Shown: piece by piece, positions 44,212 through 53,429 of the stretch
How positions within the stretch are numbered: the stretch's first letter is position 1
How the letters are laid out: every line of letters begins with the position of its first letter
Assembly (NCBI RefSeq): GCF_047654785.1
Contig: NZ_JASGKQ010000001.1
Coordinates: forward strand, 62,001 to 126,000
DNA length: 64,000 bases
Direction of reading: 5' to 3'
Origin: Pelomonas sp047654785
GTDB taxonomy: Bacteria > Pseudomonadota > Gammaproteobacteria > Burkholderiales > Burkholderiaceae_C
Position numbers and translations under genes: made by a program
Notes under the pieces: generated by a model
Told to the model about the DNA's origin: nothing
Databases searched by the model: none
Seen by the model: the letters and a program-made list of their open reading frames with translations, nothing else

Positions 44212-44602
44212 AGATGTGGCGGCCGTGCGCGCATTCTTGGTGGCCGGCCCAGATGCCGAACTGTTGGGGCTCATCAATGCGCGCACGGCCGAGCTTGCTG
44301 AGTACACCGAGGAAATCGGCGAGCTGGTCACCTTCATCGTGGTCCAGGCGGGCGATGCCGTTGAGCAGCTCGATGCGGCTCTCGGGTTCGGCATCCTGAG
44401 CAATCGCTTCGACCTGACCCCGTTCGGCACCCCGGGCTTCGCGCCCTCGTGGGACGGCCTGGTTGAGCACGCCGAGTGGTTTGAGCTGACCTATGTGCTC
44501 AGCGATGACAGCGCCGGCACTGTCGTCTATGTGCCGAAGACCGCAGCGCCGGAGCTGCTTGAAATGTGCACCCGATATGCAGCCGGGGAGGTCCGGCCGT
44601 GA
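44212..44602 (+). pseudogene. Hypothetical protein, 5' end lost to IS66
   Basis: The frame is open across the IS66 end, and the native part starts right after it (DVAAVRAFLVAGPDAELLGL), running to YVPKTAAPELLEMCTRYAAG. No family recognised; the sequence looks soluble and helical with a hydrophobic patch (ELVTFIVVQAGDAVEQL). A GTG at 44216 could start a 128-aa product, but the gene most likely lost its start when IS66 inserted. A strong terminator follows. Confidence 0.55.
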
Positions 44603-44638
44603 GTCTCTATCCACACCCCTTCGACGTTCCCATCTGCG

Positions 44639-44663
44639 GCCACCTTCGGGTGGCTTTTCTTTT
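44639..44663 (+). terminator. Rho-independent terminator with UUCG loop
   Basis: A perfect 6-bp stem GCCACC/GGTGGC closed by a TTCG tetraloop (44639-44654) is followed by TTTTCTTTT. It ends the transcript of the truncated hypothetical gene, 37 bases past its stop. Confidence 0.9.
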
Positions 44664-44687
44664 GTCCATTCATGACCGGGAGGACCG

Positions 44688-44876
44688 ATGAACAGCAGCA
44701 ATCCCACCGTCGTCGCCTTGGTGGCCCAGCTCAACGCCGATCTGCGCGAAGCCTGGGAGGAGCGCGCCGCAATCATGGAATTCGACGGCGGCATTACCCG
44801 TGAGCTGGCCGAGTGCTTGGCACTGCTGGAGCTGATCCGACAGCGGCCGGCCGACGTCTTCAAGTGCCTTGGCTGA
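44688..44876 (+). CDS. Small hypothetical protein
   Basis: Unrecognised 62-aa protein (MNSSNPTVVALVAQLNADLR...), predicted soluble and helical, rich in Leu/Ala/Glu. A good ribosome site (GGGAGGA) precedes the ATG. It is followed by a second small gene on the same strand, and all lie on IS-flanked DNA, so it is probably island cargo. Confidence 0.55.
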   Translation: MNSSNPTVVALVAQLNADLREAWEERAAIMEFDGGITRELAECLALLELIRQRPADVFKCLG

Positions 44877-44956
44877 AGGCGCTGCGGGAATTTCAGCACC
44901 TTATATGGAAGGCCAACAACGGCCTCCACAAACCATCACAACGAAAGGTATCAACC

Positions 44957-45103
44957 ATGACTGAAATCGAGATCGAAGTGCCCGAAGTCGATCCCATCAA
45001 GCCCATCCACGAAGGCGAAAGCCTGTCCATTTCGGGCCGGTCCACGCTTACCTTCGTCATTGGCCGCCACGAAGAAGCCGGCACCCTCAGGGCGATTGCA
45101 TGA
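44957..45103 (+). CDS. Very small hypothetical protein
   Basis: Unrecognised acidic 48-aa protein beginning MTEIEIEVPEVDPIKPIHEG. AACGAAAGGTATCAACC precedes the start, giving a reasonable ribosome site. Its stop overlaps an ATG (ATGA at 45100) that opens another frame, a pattern of translationally coupled genes. Confidence 0.5.
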   Translation: MTEIEIEVPEVDPIKPIHEGESLSISGRSTLTFVIGRHEEAGTLRAIA

Positions 45104-45122
45104 GCGCTCAAGCTGATTTCCG
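45100..45122 (+). pseudogene. Start of a gene interrupted by the ISAs1-type insertion
   Basis: ATG at 45100 overlaps the preceding stop and opens MSAQADFRA, after which the transposase region begins. The remainder of the gene is not visible on the other side. Very short, so tentative. Confidence 0.35.
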
Positions 45123-45124
45123 TG

Positions 45125-46338
45125 CTAAGGCGAGCCGGCGCTGACGGCTACGGCAGGCTGGGCCTGCAGGCCCAGCAAGGTCTGCAGGTGGGTGGTGCTC
45201 CAGGCGGCCAAGTGGCGCTTGGACTTGCGGCTGCCCTTGAGGGGCTTGTTCTGGTTGATCAGGCCCAGCGCCATGCGCCGCACAATGGCCAGGTTCTCGG
45301 CACCATCATCGACGCGCACGCGGCTGTCGTCCTCGCCGAACAGCACGTCCAGCACCCAGTGGCACTGGTTCTCGATCGACCAGTGCGCGCGGATGCGCTG
45401 GTTGAACCCGGCCGCGTCCAGTTGCTCGGGGCTCAGGCTGCTGATGTAGTAGCGCCATTCGGTGCTGGCCTGGCCCTTGTGGACGCCGCTGGTGGGTTCG
45501 CGCTGCGCGCACACCATCACCGCGCTGCGCAGCCCCGGCCAGGCATCCGTCAGCGCGGGGTCCAGCGTGTGGGTCGCGCTGACCAGGCAGCGTCGGGTCT
45601 CGATGCGGCCGTGCCCCTTGTCAACGGTGGTGTCCTGCAGCAGCCGCCCCTGGCGCAAGCCTTCGGCCTCGTGACTGAACAGCGCCTCCACCGCCTGCGC
45701 CAGGTTCGGCGGGTTGTTCTTCACCGCGATGATGTAGTCGGCCCCGCACGCCATCAGCCTGGCCACCACCTCGCGCTGGCAGCCCATCGCGTCGATCGTC
45801 ACCGTGGCCCCGCGCACGTCCAGCAGTTCCAGCAATTGCGGGATCGCCTTGATCTCGTTGCGCTTGTCGGCCGTGCGGATCTGGCCCAGCGTGACGCCGG
45901 ATGCGCTGTCCCAGGCCGACACCAGGTGCGCCATCGCCCCATCCGCGTCGTGCGAGCCGCGCACGCTCTTGCCGTCGATGTGGATCGCCTGCGACTGCAG
46001 GTCCGGGCACAGCCGGCTCATCCAGGCGATGAAGCAGGCCTCGAAGCGCTTGGCATCGAGCAGCGCGAACACCCGGCTGAAGGTGTCGTGCGAGGCCATG
46101 CCGCTGTCAAAGGGCAGGAACCGCCGCAGCCAGTCCAGCTTTTCTTCGCCCACAGCGCCACGCTGCCCCAGTCGTCCGCGCCGCGGGTCACCACACACAG
46201 TGCCGTCAGCAGCAACTCGTCCAGCGGATAGGCGCAACTCGCCCTGCGGCGTGGGTCTTCCAGGGCTTCGAAGGCCTGCATCAGTGGGGGCTTCGGTCGG
46301 GTGGGCTCATTGGCTTCGGCTTGCTCTGTTCTTCTCAC
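45125..46338 (-). pseudogene. ISAs1-family transposase with a frameshift
   Basis: DDE transposase read in two frames. The N-terminal part (GTG start 46338, PPLMQAFEALEDPRRRASCAYPLDELLLTA to WGSVALW) shifts frame near 46141-46153 into GEEKLDWLRRFLPFD and continues to the stop at 45125. One missing base explains it. Catalytic residues are otherwise present: HIDGKSVRGS, TVTIDAMGCQREVV and HWSIENQCHWVLDV. I could not find matching terminal inverted repeats. Programmed frameshifting is possible but there is no obvious slippery run. Confidence 0.85.
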
Positions 46339-46401
46339 GTCGCAATGGCGTTGTCTTTGTCGGGAGCCTATAGCAGACCTCCCCTGCTGTTTGTGTCCAA
46401 C

Positions 46402-47604
46402 TCAGGCCCCGCGCAGCGCCCGCCGCGCCGCCAGCGCCATGAACACCGCGAACGCCACGACCACCAGCAGTCCGGTGGCCAGCGACGCGTGCTCGGCGAT
46501 CAGGCCGATCAGCGGCGGGCCGGCCATCATGCCCAGGTAGCCCGCGCCCGACACGGCAGCGATGCCGTGCGCGGGCGACACGCCGGGCGCCCGCGCCGCC
46601 GCGCTGAACAGCACCGGCACCACGTTGGACAGGCCCAGCCCGACCAGCGCGAAGCCGGCCAGCGCGGCGGCGGGCGACGGCAGCGCCAGCGCCAGCAGCA
46701 TGCCGGCGGCGGCCAGCAGGCCGCTGGCGCGCATCAGCCGGGTGGGCGAGGTGCGCGCCCGCACGCGGTCGCCCGCGAAGCGGCCCGCGGCCATCGCGCC
46801 GCTGAAGCTCGCGTAGGCCAGCGCCGCGGTGCCGGCCGCGCTGCCGCGCTCCTGGCGCATGAACAGCACGCTCCAGTCGTACATCGCGCCCTCGGCGATC
46901 AGGCCCATGGACGCCAGCACGCCCAGCAGCAGCAGCGGGCCGCGCGGGAGGCTGAGCGGGTGGTCGGTGCCGGCGGCGTCCGGCCGCAGCGGCAGCATGA
47001 GGCGGCTGGACAGCAGCACGGTGGCGGCGCCCAGCGCCGTCGCGGCGGCCAGGTGGGCCTGCGGCGCGATGCCCGCGGCCAGGGCCGCGCTGCCCAGGCC
47101 GGCGCCGGCCATGCCGCCGAGGCTGAACATGCCGTGGAAGCCGCTCATCAGCGGCCGGTCGGCCTGGCGCTCGATCTCGCTGGCCTCGGTGTTGAGGGCC
47201 ACGTCCAGCAGGCTGCCGGTGACGCCGAAGGCCAGCATCACGGCCAGCAGCGCGCCGTACACCGGCCAGGCCAGCAGGCAGGCGATGGACGCGCAGCAGG
47301 CCACGCCCATCGCCGCGGCCACGGCGCGCGGGCCGAAGCGGCCGACGATGCGGCCGGCCTGCGCCAGCGCCAGCAGCGCGCCCACGCCGCTGGCCAGCAT
47401 CGCCAGCGCCAGCGCCTGCTCGCCGAGGCCGTAGCGGGCCTTCACCGTCGGCACGTGGACGCCCCAGGTGGCGAACAGCAGGCCGAGCACGAAGAACTGC
47501 GCGCGCAGCGCATGCCCCGCGGCCGCGAGCGCGCGCGGGGCGCTCAGGCCGGGCATGGCGGCGGGCGGCGGGGCGGGGGGGCTGGACCGGGGCGCGGCGC
47601 GCAT
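46402..47604 (-). CDS. MFS transporter (YbjJ-like)
   Basis: Twelve-segment major facilitator, 400 aa. FFVLGLLFATWGVHVPTVKA near the start and GSLLDVALNTEASEIE with SGFHGMFSLGGMAG in the middle resemble the E. coli YbjJ branch. The ATG at 47604 overlaps the outer-membrane channel stop (TGATG), so it belongs to the efflux operon as its last gene; an internal ATG at 47556 is another possible start. Substrate unknown. Confidence 0.85.
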   Translation of the reverse strand: MRAAPRSSPPAPPPAAMPGLSAPRALAAAGHALRAQFFVLGLLFATWGVHVPTVKARYGLGEQALALAMLASGVGALLALAQAGRIVGRFGPRAVAAAMGVACCASIACLLAWPVYGALLAVMLAFGVTGSLLDVALNTEASEIERQADRPLMSGFHGMFSLGGMAGAGLGSAALAAGIAPQAHLAAATALGAATVLLSSRLMLPLRPDAAGTDHPLSLPRGPLLLLGVLASMGLIAEGAMYDWSVLFMRQERGSAAGTAALAYASFSGAMAAGRFAGDRVRARTSPTRLMRASGLLAAAGMLLALALPSPAAALAGFALVGLGLSNVVPVLFSAAARAPGVSPAHGIAAVSGAGYLGMMAGPPLIGLIAEHASLATGLLVVVAFAVFMALAARRALRGA

Positions 47605-48995
47605 CAGCCGCCGCCCAGCACCCGGTACACGGCCACCAGGTTCTGCGCGCGCAGGCTCTGCACCTGCACCAGCGCCTGCTGGGCCGTGAACAGCGAGCGC
47701 TGCGCGTCCAGCACGTCCAGCGAGCTGGCGATGCCGGCGCGGTAGCGCTCCTGGGCCAGCGACAGGCGGCGGCTCTCCGCGTCGACCAGCGCGGCCTGCG
47801 CGCTGCGCTGCTCGGCCAGCGTGGCGCGGCCGGCGAGCGCGTCGGCCACGTCGCGGAAGGCGCTCTGGATGGCGCGCTCGTACTGGGCCGTGGCCGCGTC
47901 GCGCTGGGCGCGGGCGGCGTCCAGGTTGGCGCGGTTGCGGCCGGCATCGAACAGCGGCTGGATCAGCGACGGCGCGAAGCTCCAGACCGAGTTCTTGAAC
48001 AGCTGGTCGAGCTGGCTGCTGGTCGTGCCGTAGTTGCCGGTCAGCGTGATGCGCGGGAAGAAGGCGGCGCGGGCGGCGCCGATGTTGGCGTCGGCGGCGG
48101 CGAGCTGCGCCTCGGCCTGGCGGATGTCGGGCCGGCGCGCCAGCACCTCGGCGGGCAGGCCGGCGGGCAGCTCGGCCAGCGGCTCGAAGTCGGCCAGCAG
48201 CCCGGTGGGCGCGGGCAGGTCGGCCGGCGGTGCGGTGCCCAGCAGCAGCACGAGGGCGTTCTGGTCCAGCGCGCGTTGGCGCTGCACCTGGGCCAGCGCC
48301 ACGCGGGCGGCCTGCAGCGCGGACTCGCCGGCGCGCAGGTCCAGCTCGCTGGCCACGCCGCCCTCGAAGCGCTGGCGGATCAGGCCCAGCGACTGCTCGC
48401 GGCTGGCCAGCGTGTCGCGGGTGATGCGCAGCAGCGCCTCGTCGGCCTGCAGCGCGACCTCGGCGGTGGCGACGGCGGCGACCAGCGCGTTGCGCACCGC
48501 CTGCCGGTTGGCCTCGGCGGCCAGCAGCTGGGCGGCGGCGGCGCTGCCGAGGTGGCGCAGGCGGCCGAACAGGTCCAGCTCGTAGGCGGTGACCTGCAGG
48601 CCGGCCTGGTAGCTGCTGGTGATGCCGCCGCTGGCGTTGGGCATGCGCGAGCCGCTGAGGCCGGCGTTGACGGTGGGCCAGAGGTCGGCGTCGCGCGCGG
48701 CGGCGGTGGCGCGGGCGCTCTCGATGTTGGCGGCGGCCACGCGCAGGTCGCGGTTGTTGGCCAGCGCCAGCGGGATCAGCCGCTGCAGCCGCGCGCCCTG
48801 GAAGGCCTGCGCCCAGGGCAGGGCGGCGGCCTCGGTGGCGCCGGGGCCGCCGGCGTCGGGGAAGGCGGCGGCCGGCAGCGCGGCCCCGGCGGCCTCGGCG
48901 GCGGTGGGGCGGCGGGGCTCGGGGCCGGCGCAGCCGGCGAGGGCCAGTGCGGCGGCCAGCGCGGCCAGCGTGGTGGTGGCGGGGGCGCGGCTCAT
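47604..48995 (-). CDS. RND efflux outer-membrane channel lipoprotein (OprM/NodT family)
   Basis: TolC-like channel that carries efflux substrates through the outer membrane. The start at 48995 gives 463 aa with lipobox LAGC (C22). Two coiled-coil outer-membrane-factor repeats follow (LALANNRDLRVAAANIESARA, RRPDIRQAEAQLAAADANIGAARAAFFP, RYRAGIASSLDVLDAQRSL). The start overlaps the pump stop as ATGA. A longer frame reaching 49733 runs inside the pump gene and is a shadow. Confidence 0.93.
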   Translation of the reverse strand: MSRAPATTTLAALAAALALAGCAGPEPRRPTAAEAAGAALPAAAFPDAGGPGATEAAALPWAQAFQGARLQRLIPLALANNRDLRVAAANIESARATAAARDADLWPTVNAGLSGSRMPNASGGITSSYQAGLQVTAYELDLFGRLRHLGSAAAAQLLAAEANRQAVRNALVAAVATAEVALQADEALLRITRDTLASREQSLGLIRQRFEGGVASELDLRAGESALQAARVALAQVQRQRALDQNALVLLLGTAPPADLPAPTGLLADFEPLAELPAGLPAEVLARRPDIRQAEAQLAAADANIGAARAAFFPRITLTGNYGTTSSQLDQLFKNSVWSFAPSLIQPLFDAGRNRANLDAARAQRDAATAQYERAIQSAFRDVADALAGRATLAEQRSAQAALVDAESRRLSLAQERYRAGIASSLDVLDAQRSLFTAQQALVQVQSLRAQNLVAVYRVLGGG

Positions 48996-51900
48996 ACCAG
49001 GTCCTCCCGCGCTTCCTCGGACTCGTGGGCGTCGCGCCTGCGCTGCCGCTCGCTGCCGGGGAAGAAGCGGCGCACGGTGACGAAGAACACCGGCACGAAG
49101 AACACGGAGAACAGGGTCGCGGTGATCATGCCGCTCATGACGCCGGTGCCGATGGCGCGCTGGCTGGCGGAGCCGGCGCCGCTGGCCAGCACCAGCGGCA
49201 GCACGCCGAGGATGAAGGCCAGCGAGGTCATGACGATGGGGCGGAAGCGCAGGTGCGCGGCCTCGCGCACCGCGTCGAACACGCTGCGGCCCTGCGCCTG
49301 CAGGTCTTTGGCGAACTCGATGATGAGCACGGCGTTCTTGGCCGACAGGCCGATGATGGTGATCATGCCGACCTTGAAGTAGACGTCGTTCTCCAGCCCG
49401 CGGAACGTGGCGCCGAGCACCACGCCCAGGATGCCCAGCGGCACCACCAGCAGCACGGCCGCGGGGATGCTCCAGCTCTCGTACAGTGCGGCCAGGCACA
49501 GGAACACGGCCAGCAGCGAGAAGCCGAACAGGATGATGGCCGTGGAGCCCGAGAGCTTTTCCTCGCGGGACTGGCCGGTCCATTCGTAGCCGAAGCCCTC
49601 CGGCAGCTGCGCGGCGAGCTTCTCCATCTCGGCCATGGCCATGCCGGTGGACACGCCCTTGGCCGGCTCGCCGGCGATGCGCATCGTCGGGTAGCCGTTG
49701 TAGCGCACGGTCTGCAGCGGGCCGGTGATCCACCGGCTGCTGGCGAACGACGACAGCGGCACCGGCTGGCCGGCGCCGTTCAGCACGTTGAGCTTGAGCA
49801 GGTCCTCGGGCTGCATGCGGGCGGTGGCGTCCGCCTGCACGATGACGCGCTGCATGCGGCCGGCGTTGGGGAAGTCGTTCACGTAGCTGGAGCCCAGCGA
49901 GGTGCCGAGCACCGCGTTGACGGCGCTGATGTTGATGCCCAGCGCCAGCGCGCGCTCGCGGTCGAGGCTCAGCTCCAGCTGCGCGGCGTCCTCCAGGCCG
50001 TCGGGGCGCACGGCGGTCAGCAGCGGGCTCTTGGCCGCGGCGGCCAGCAACTGGTTGCGCGCGGCCAGCAGCTCGGCGCGCGTGTGGCCGGAGCGGTCCT
50101 GCAGCCGGAATGCGAAGCCGTTGGCGCGGCCCAGGTCGCGGATGGGCGGCGGGCTGGTCGGGAAGATGACCGCGTCGCGGATCTGGCCCAGCGCCGCGAA
50201 GCTGCGCTGCACCAGGCCCTGCGCCGAGTGCTCGGCGCCGTGGCGCTCGTCCCAGGGCTTGAGCGTGACGAAGGCAAGGCCCGCGTTCTGGCCCGAGCCG
50301 GCGAAGCTGAAGCCGACCACCGACACCATGCTCTGCACCTCGGGCTGCTTGAGCATGTAACCCTCGACCTGCTGCATCACGGCCAGCGTGCGCGCCTGCG
50401 TGGCGCCCGGCGGCAGCTGCACGTTGACGAGGATGTTGCCCTGGTCCTCGTTGGGCACGAACGAGGTGGGCAGCTTCTGGAACATCAGCGCCGCGACCGC
50501 GATGACGGCCGCGTAGACGAAGAACATGCGCGCGCCGCGGTGGATGAGCGTCGCCACCCAGCCCTCGTAGCGCTTGGCGGTGCGCGAGAAGCCGCGGTTG
50601 AACGCGCCGAAGAAGCCGCGCTTCTCATGGTGGTGGCCGGCCTCGACCGGCTTGAGCAGCGTGGCGCACAGCGCCGGCGTCAGCGACAGCGCCAGGAAGG
50701 CCGAGAACGAGATCGAGCTGACCATCACCGCCGCGAACTGGCGGTAGATGTTGCCGATCGAGCCGGAGAAGAAGGCCAGCGGCGCGAACACCGACAGCAG
50801 CACCACCGTCACGCCGACGATGGCCCCGGAGATCTGCCCCATCGCCTTGCGCGTGGCCTTGAGCGGCGACAGCCCCTCCTCGCTCATGATGCGCTCGACG
50901 TTCTCGACGACGACGATGGCGTCGTCCACGACGATGCCGATCACCAGCACCATGCCGAACATCGTCAGCACGTTGATCGAGAAGCCCAGCGCGAGCAGCG
51001 TGGCGAAGCTGCCCAGCAGCGCGATCGGCACGACCAGCGTCGGGATGATGGTGTAGCGGATGTTCTGCAGGAACAGGAACATCACCAGGAACACCAGCAC
51101 CACGGCCTCCACCAGCGTCTCGACGACCTGCGAGATCGAGATGTCGATGAACAGCGAGCTGTCGAACGGGATGTCGGCCTGCACGCCCTGCGGGAAGTAG
51201 GGCTGCAGCTCCTTCAGGCGCTGCTTGATGAGCTTGGCGGTCTGCAGCGCGTTGGCCGTGGGCGAGAGCTGCACGCCCACGCCCACCGAGGGCCGGCCGT
51301 TCAGCCGCGTGGAGCGGCCGGTGTAGCTGTCGGCGCCGAGCTCGATGCGGGCCACGTCCCGGAGCCGCACGGTGGAGCCGTCGGCGTTGGCGCGCAGCAC
51401 GATGTTGCCGAACTGCTCGACGCTGGTCAGCTGGCCGCGCACCACCACGGTGGCCGCGACCGGCTGGCCGGGCACGTTGGGCAGGTCGCCGATGGAACCG
51501 GAGCTGACCTGCGCGTTCTGCGCCTGGATCGCGGCGTTCACGTCGGCCGGCGCGAGCCGGTAGCCGACGAGCTTGGCCGGGTCCAGCCAGATGCGCATCG
51601 CGCGCTCGGTGCCGAACAGCAGGCCCTGGCCGACGCCGGGCACGCGCTGGATCTCGGGCAGCACGGTGCGGGCCACGTAGTCGCCCAGCACGGTGGGGTT
51701 GAACTCGGGGTTGGTGCTGGACAGGATGATGAACAGCAGGAAGTTCGGGTTGGCCTTGTCCACCCGCACGCCCTGCTGGATGACGGCCGACGGCAGCCGC
51801 GGCGTGGCACGGGCCAGGCGGTTCTGCACGTCCACCTGGGCCAGGTCGGCGTTGGTGCCGGGCTCGAAGTTCAGCGTGATCGAGCCGGTGCCGTCGGACT

Positions 51901-52147
51901 GGCTGGACGCCTCCATGTAGATCAGCCCCGGCGAGCCGTTCATCTCGCGCTCGATGAGGCTGATGACGCTGTCCTCCAGCGTCTGCGCGGAGGCGCCCGG
52001 GTAGACCACCGACAGCGAGATGGCCGGCGGCGCCACGGGCGGGTACTGCGAGATCGGCAGCTGCGTCACCGCCGTGGCGCCCAGCACCAGGATGAACAGC
52101 GCGATGACCCACGCGAAGATGGGCCGGTTGATGAAGAACTGCGCCAT
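48992..52147 (-). CDS. RND multidrug efflux pump (HAE-1, AcrB/MexB type)
   Basis: Proton-driven inner-membrane transporter, 1051 aa, full length for the family. MAQFFINRPIFAWVIALFI opens the first membrane segment; the proton-relay block GIVVDDAIVVVENVER and the closing HLRFRPIVMTSLAFILGVLP are typical. The tripartite pump order is adaptor, pump, channel, all on one strand with overlaps or small gaps. Substrates cannot be predicted reliably. Confidence 0.96.
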   Translation of the reverse strand: MAQFFINRPIFAWVIALFILVLGATAVTQLPISQYPPVAPPAISLSVVYPGASAQTLEDSVISLIEREMNGSPGLIYMEASSQSDGTGSITLNFEPGTNADLAQVDVQNRLARATPRLPSAVIQQGVRVDKANPNFLLFIILSSTNPEFNPTVLGDYVARTVLPEIQRVPGVGQGLLFGTERAMRIWLDPAKLVGYRLAPADVNAAIQAQNAQVSSGSIGDLPNVPGQPVAATVVVRGQLTSVEQFGNIVLRANADGSTVRLRDVARIELGADSYTGRSTRLNGRPSVGVGVQLSPTANALQTAKLIKQRLKELQPYFPQGVQADIPFDSSLFIDISISQVVETLVEAVVLVFLVMFLFLQNIRYTIIPTLVVPIALLGSFATLLALGFSINVLTMFGMVLVIGIVVDDAIVVVENVERIMSEEGLSPLKATRKAMGQISGAIVGVTVVLLSVFAPLAFFSGSIGNIYRQFAAVMVSSISFSAFLALSLTPALCATLLKPVEAGHHHEKRGFFGAFNRGFSRTAKRYEGWVATLIHRGARMFFVYAAVIAVAALMFQKLPTSFVPNEDQGNILVNVQLPPGATQARTLAVMQQVEGYMLKQPEVQSMVSVVGFSFAGSGQNAGLAFVTLKPWDERHGAEHSAQGLVQRSFAALGQIRDAVIFPTSPPPIRDLGRANGFAFRLQDRSGHTRAELLAARNQLLAAAAKSPLLTAVRPDGLEDAAQLELSLDRERALALGINISAVNAVLGTSLGSSYVNDFPNAGRMQRVIVQADATARMQPEDLLKLNVLNGAGQPVPLSSFASSRWITGPLQTVRYNGYPTMRIAGEPAKGVSTGMAMAEMEKLAAQLPEGFGYEWTGQSREEKLSGSTAIILFGFSLLAVFLCLAALYESWSIPAAVLLVVPLGILGVVLGATFRGLENDVYFKVGMITIIGLSAKNAVLIIEFAKDLQAQGRSVFDAVREAAHLRFRPIVMTSLAFILGVLPLVLASGAGSASQRAIGTGVMSGMITATLFSVFFVPVFFVTVRRFFPGSERQRRRDAHESEEAREDLV

Positions 52148-52158
52148 GCGTCAGGCCC

Positions 52159-53358
52159 TCACTTCGAGGCGGCGGCCGGCGCGCTGCCTGCCCCGGCCGG
52201 CGCCCACGGCACCGGGCGGCCCTTGCCGCCGGCCTTGGCCTTCTGCAGGCCGTCGACGACGACCTTCTCGCCGGCCTTCAGGCCGTCCAGCACCAGGGCG
52301 CGGCCGCCCTGCGCCGGGCCCAGCTTCACCGGGTGGGCGCTGATGCTGCCGTCGTCGGCGATCACCAGCACCGTGTCGCCGGTCGCGCCGCGCGCCACCG
52401 CCTGCTGCGGCAGCCACACGGCGCCGGCCACCTCGGCCTGCGCCAGGCGCACGCGCACGTACAGGCCGGGCAGCAGCAGGCCCTGCGGGTTGGGCAGCTC
52501 GGCGCGCAGCGTGATCTGGCCGGTGTTGGCGTCCACGCTGAGGTCGGAGAACAGCAGCCGGCCCGGCAGCGGGTAGGCGCTGCCGTCCTCCATCAGCACC
52601 TGTACGCTGGCAGCCTCGCCGCCGCCTGCGCGCTGCAGCCGGCCCTCGGCCAGCGCCTGGCGCAGCCGCATGACCTCGGCGGCGGACTGCGTGAAGTTCA
52701 CGTACAGCTTGTCGATCTGCTGCACCACGGCCAGCGGCGTGGCCTCGCCCTGGCCGACCAGCGCGCCCTCGGTGACCAGCGCGCGGCCGATGCGGCCGGC
52801 GATCGGGGCGGTGACGGTGGCATAGCCCAGGTTGATCTGCGCCGTCTGCACGGCGGCCTTGGCGGCGGCGACGTCGGCGCGCGCCTGCTGGGCGGCGGCT
52901 TGCGCGTTCAGCGCCTCCTGCTGGCTGACGGCCTGGCTCTTGGCCAGCGGCGCGTAGCGCTCGGCCAGCGCCTGGGCCTGCAGCAGATTGGCCTCGGCGC
53001 GGGCGAGGCTGGCCTGCGCGCTGGCCAGCGTCGCGCGGTAGGGCGCGGCGTCGATCTCGAACAGCGGCTGGCCCGCCTTGACGGCGCTGCCCTCGGTGAA
53101 CAGGCGCTTGTGCAGGATGCCGGCCGCGCGGGCCCGGACCTGGGCGACGCGGAAGGCCTCCAGCCGGCCCGGCAGCTCGGCGGACAGGTCGGCCCGGCCC
53201 GGCGCCACCGTGACGACGCCCACCTCGGGCGGCGGCGGCGCGGCCGTGGCCGTGGCCGGCGCATTGCCGCCGCCCTGGCCGCAGCCCGCCAGCCCCACGC
53301 CCATCAGCACCAACGCGCCCGCCGCGCGACGTACCTGCCCGTTTACCGCAACCCTCAT
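52159..53358 (-). CDS. RND efflux periplasmic adaptor (membrane fusion protein)
   Basis: AcrA/MexA-type lipoprotein linking pump to channel. The start at 53358 gives 399 aa with lipobox LAGC (C26), a barrel-sandwich domain (RARAAGILHKRLFTEGSAVK, LFEIDAAPYRATL), a coiled-coil hairpin (about 105-165) and the second lipoyl half with TVTAPIAGRIGRALVTEGAL. The frame is open further upstream into cca, which is a shadow. No TetR or other regulator gene lies next to the operon. Confidence 0.94.
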   Translation of the reverse strand: MRVAVNGQVRRAAGALVLMGVGLAGCGQGGGNAPATATAAPPPPEVGVVTVAPGRADLSAELPGRLEAFRVAQVRARAAGILHKRLFTEGSAVKAGQPLFEIDAAPYRATLASAQASLARAEANLLQAQALAERYAPLAKSQAVSQQEALNAQAAAQQARADVAAAKAAVQTAQINLGYATVTAPIAGRIGRALVTEGALVGQGEATPLAVVQQIDKLYVNFTQSAAEVMRLRQALAEGRLQRAGGGEAASVQVLMEDGSAYPLPGRLLFSDLSVDANTGQITLRAELPNPQGLLLPGLYVRVRLAQAEVAGAVWLPQQAVARGATGDTVLVIADDGSISAHPVKLGPAQGGRALVLDGLKAGEKVVVDGLQKAKAGGKGRPVPWAPAGAGSAPAAASK

Positions 53359-53429
53359 GCCCCGGCCCCTTGTGATCCCGCTTGCCGCCGACGGTCCGCC
53401 GGCAAAGCCGCAGACTGTAGCGATTTGCG

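Larger units (their letters stand above)
36541..46401. other. Accessory island downstream of tRNA-Phe
   Basis: About 9.9 kb between the tRNA terminator and the MFS gene. It holds an A/T-richer three-gene operon with an RHS-type protein, remnants of two IS66 elements, one IS21 element, small hypothetical genes, and a frameshifted ISAs1-type transposase. The cluster of transposases, broken genes and lower G+C at the left argue for transfer and decay. I found no integrase and no attachment-site repeat, so the boundaries are inferred. Confidence 0.7.

Noticed and set aside
45104..46400. Terminal inverted repeats of the ISAs1-type element
   Set aside because: I compared both flanks by eye and found no convincing matching pair.
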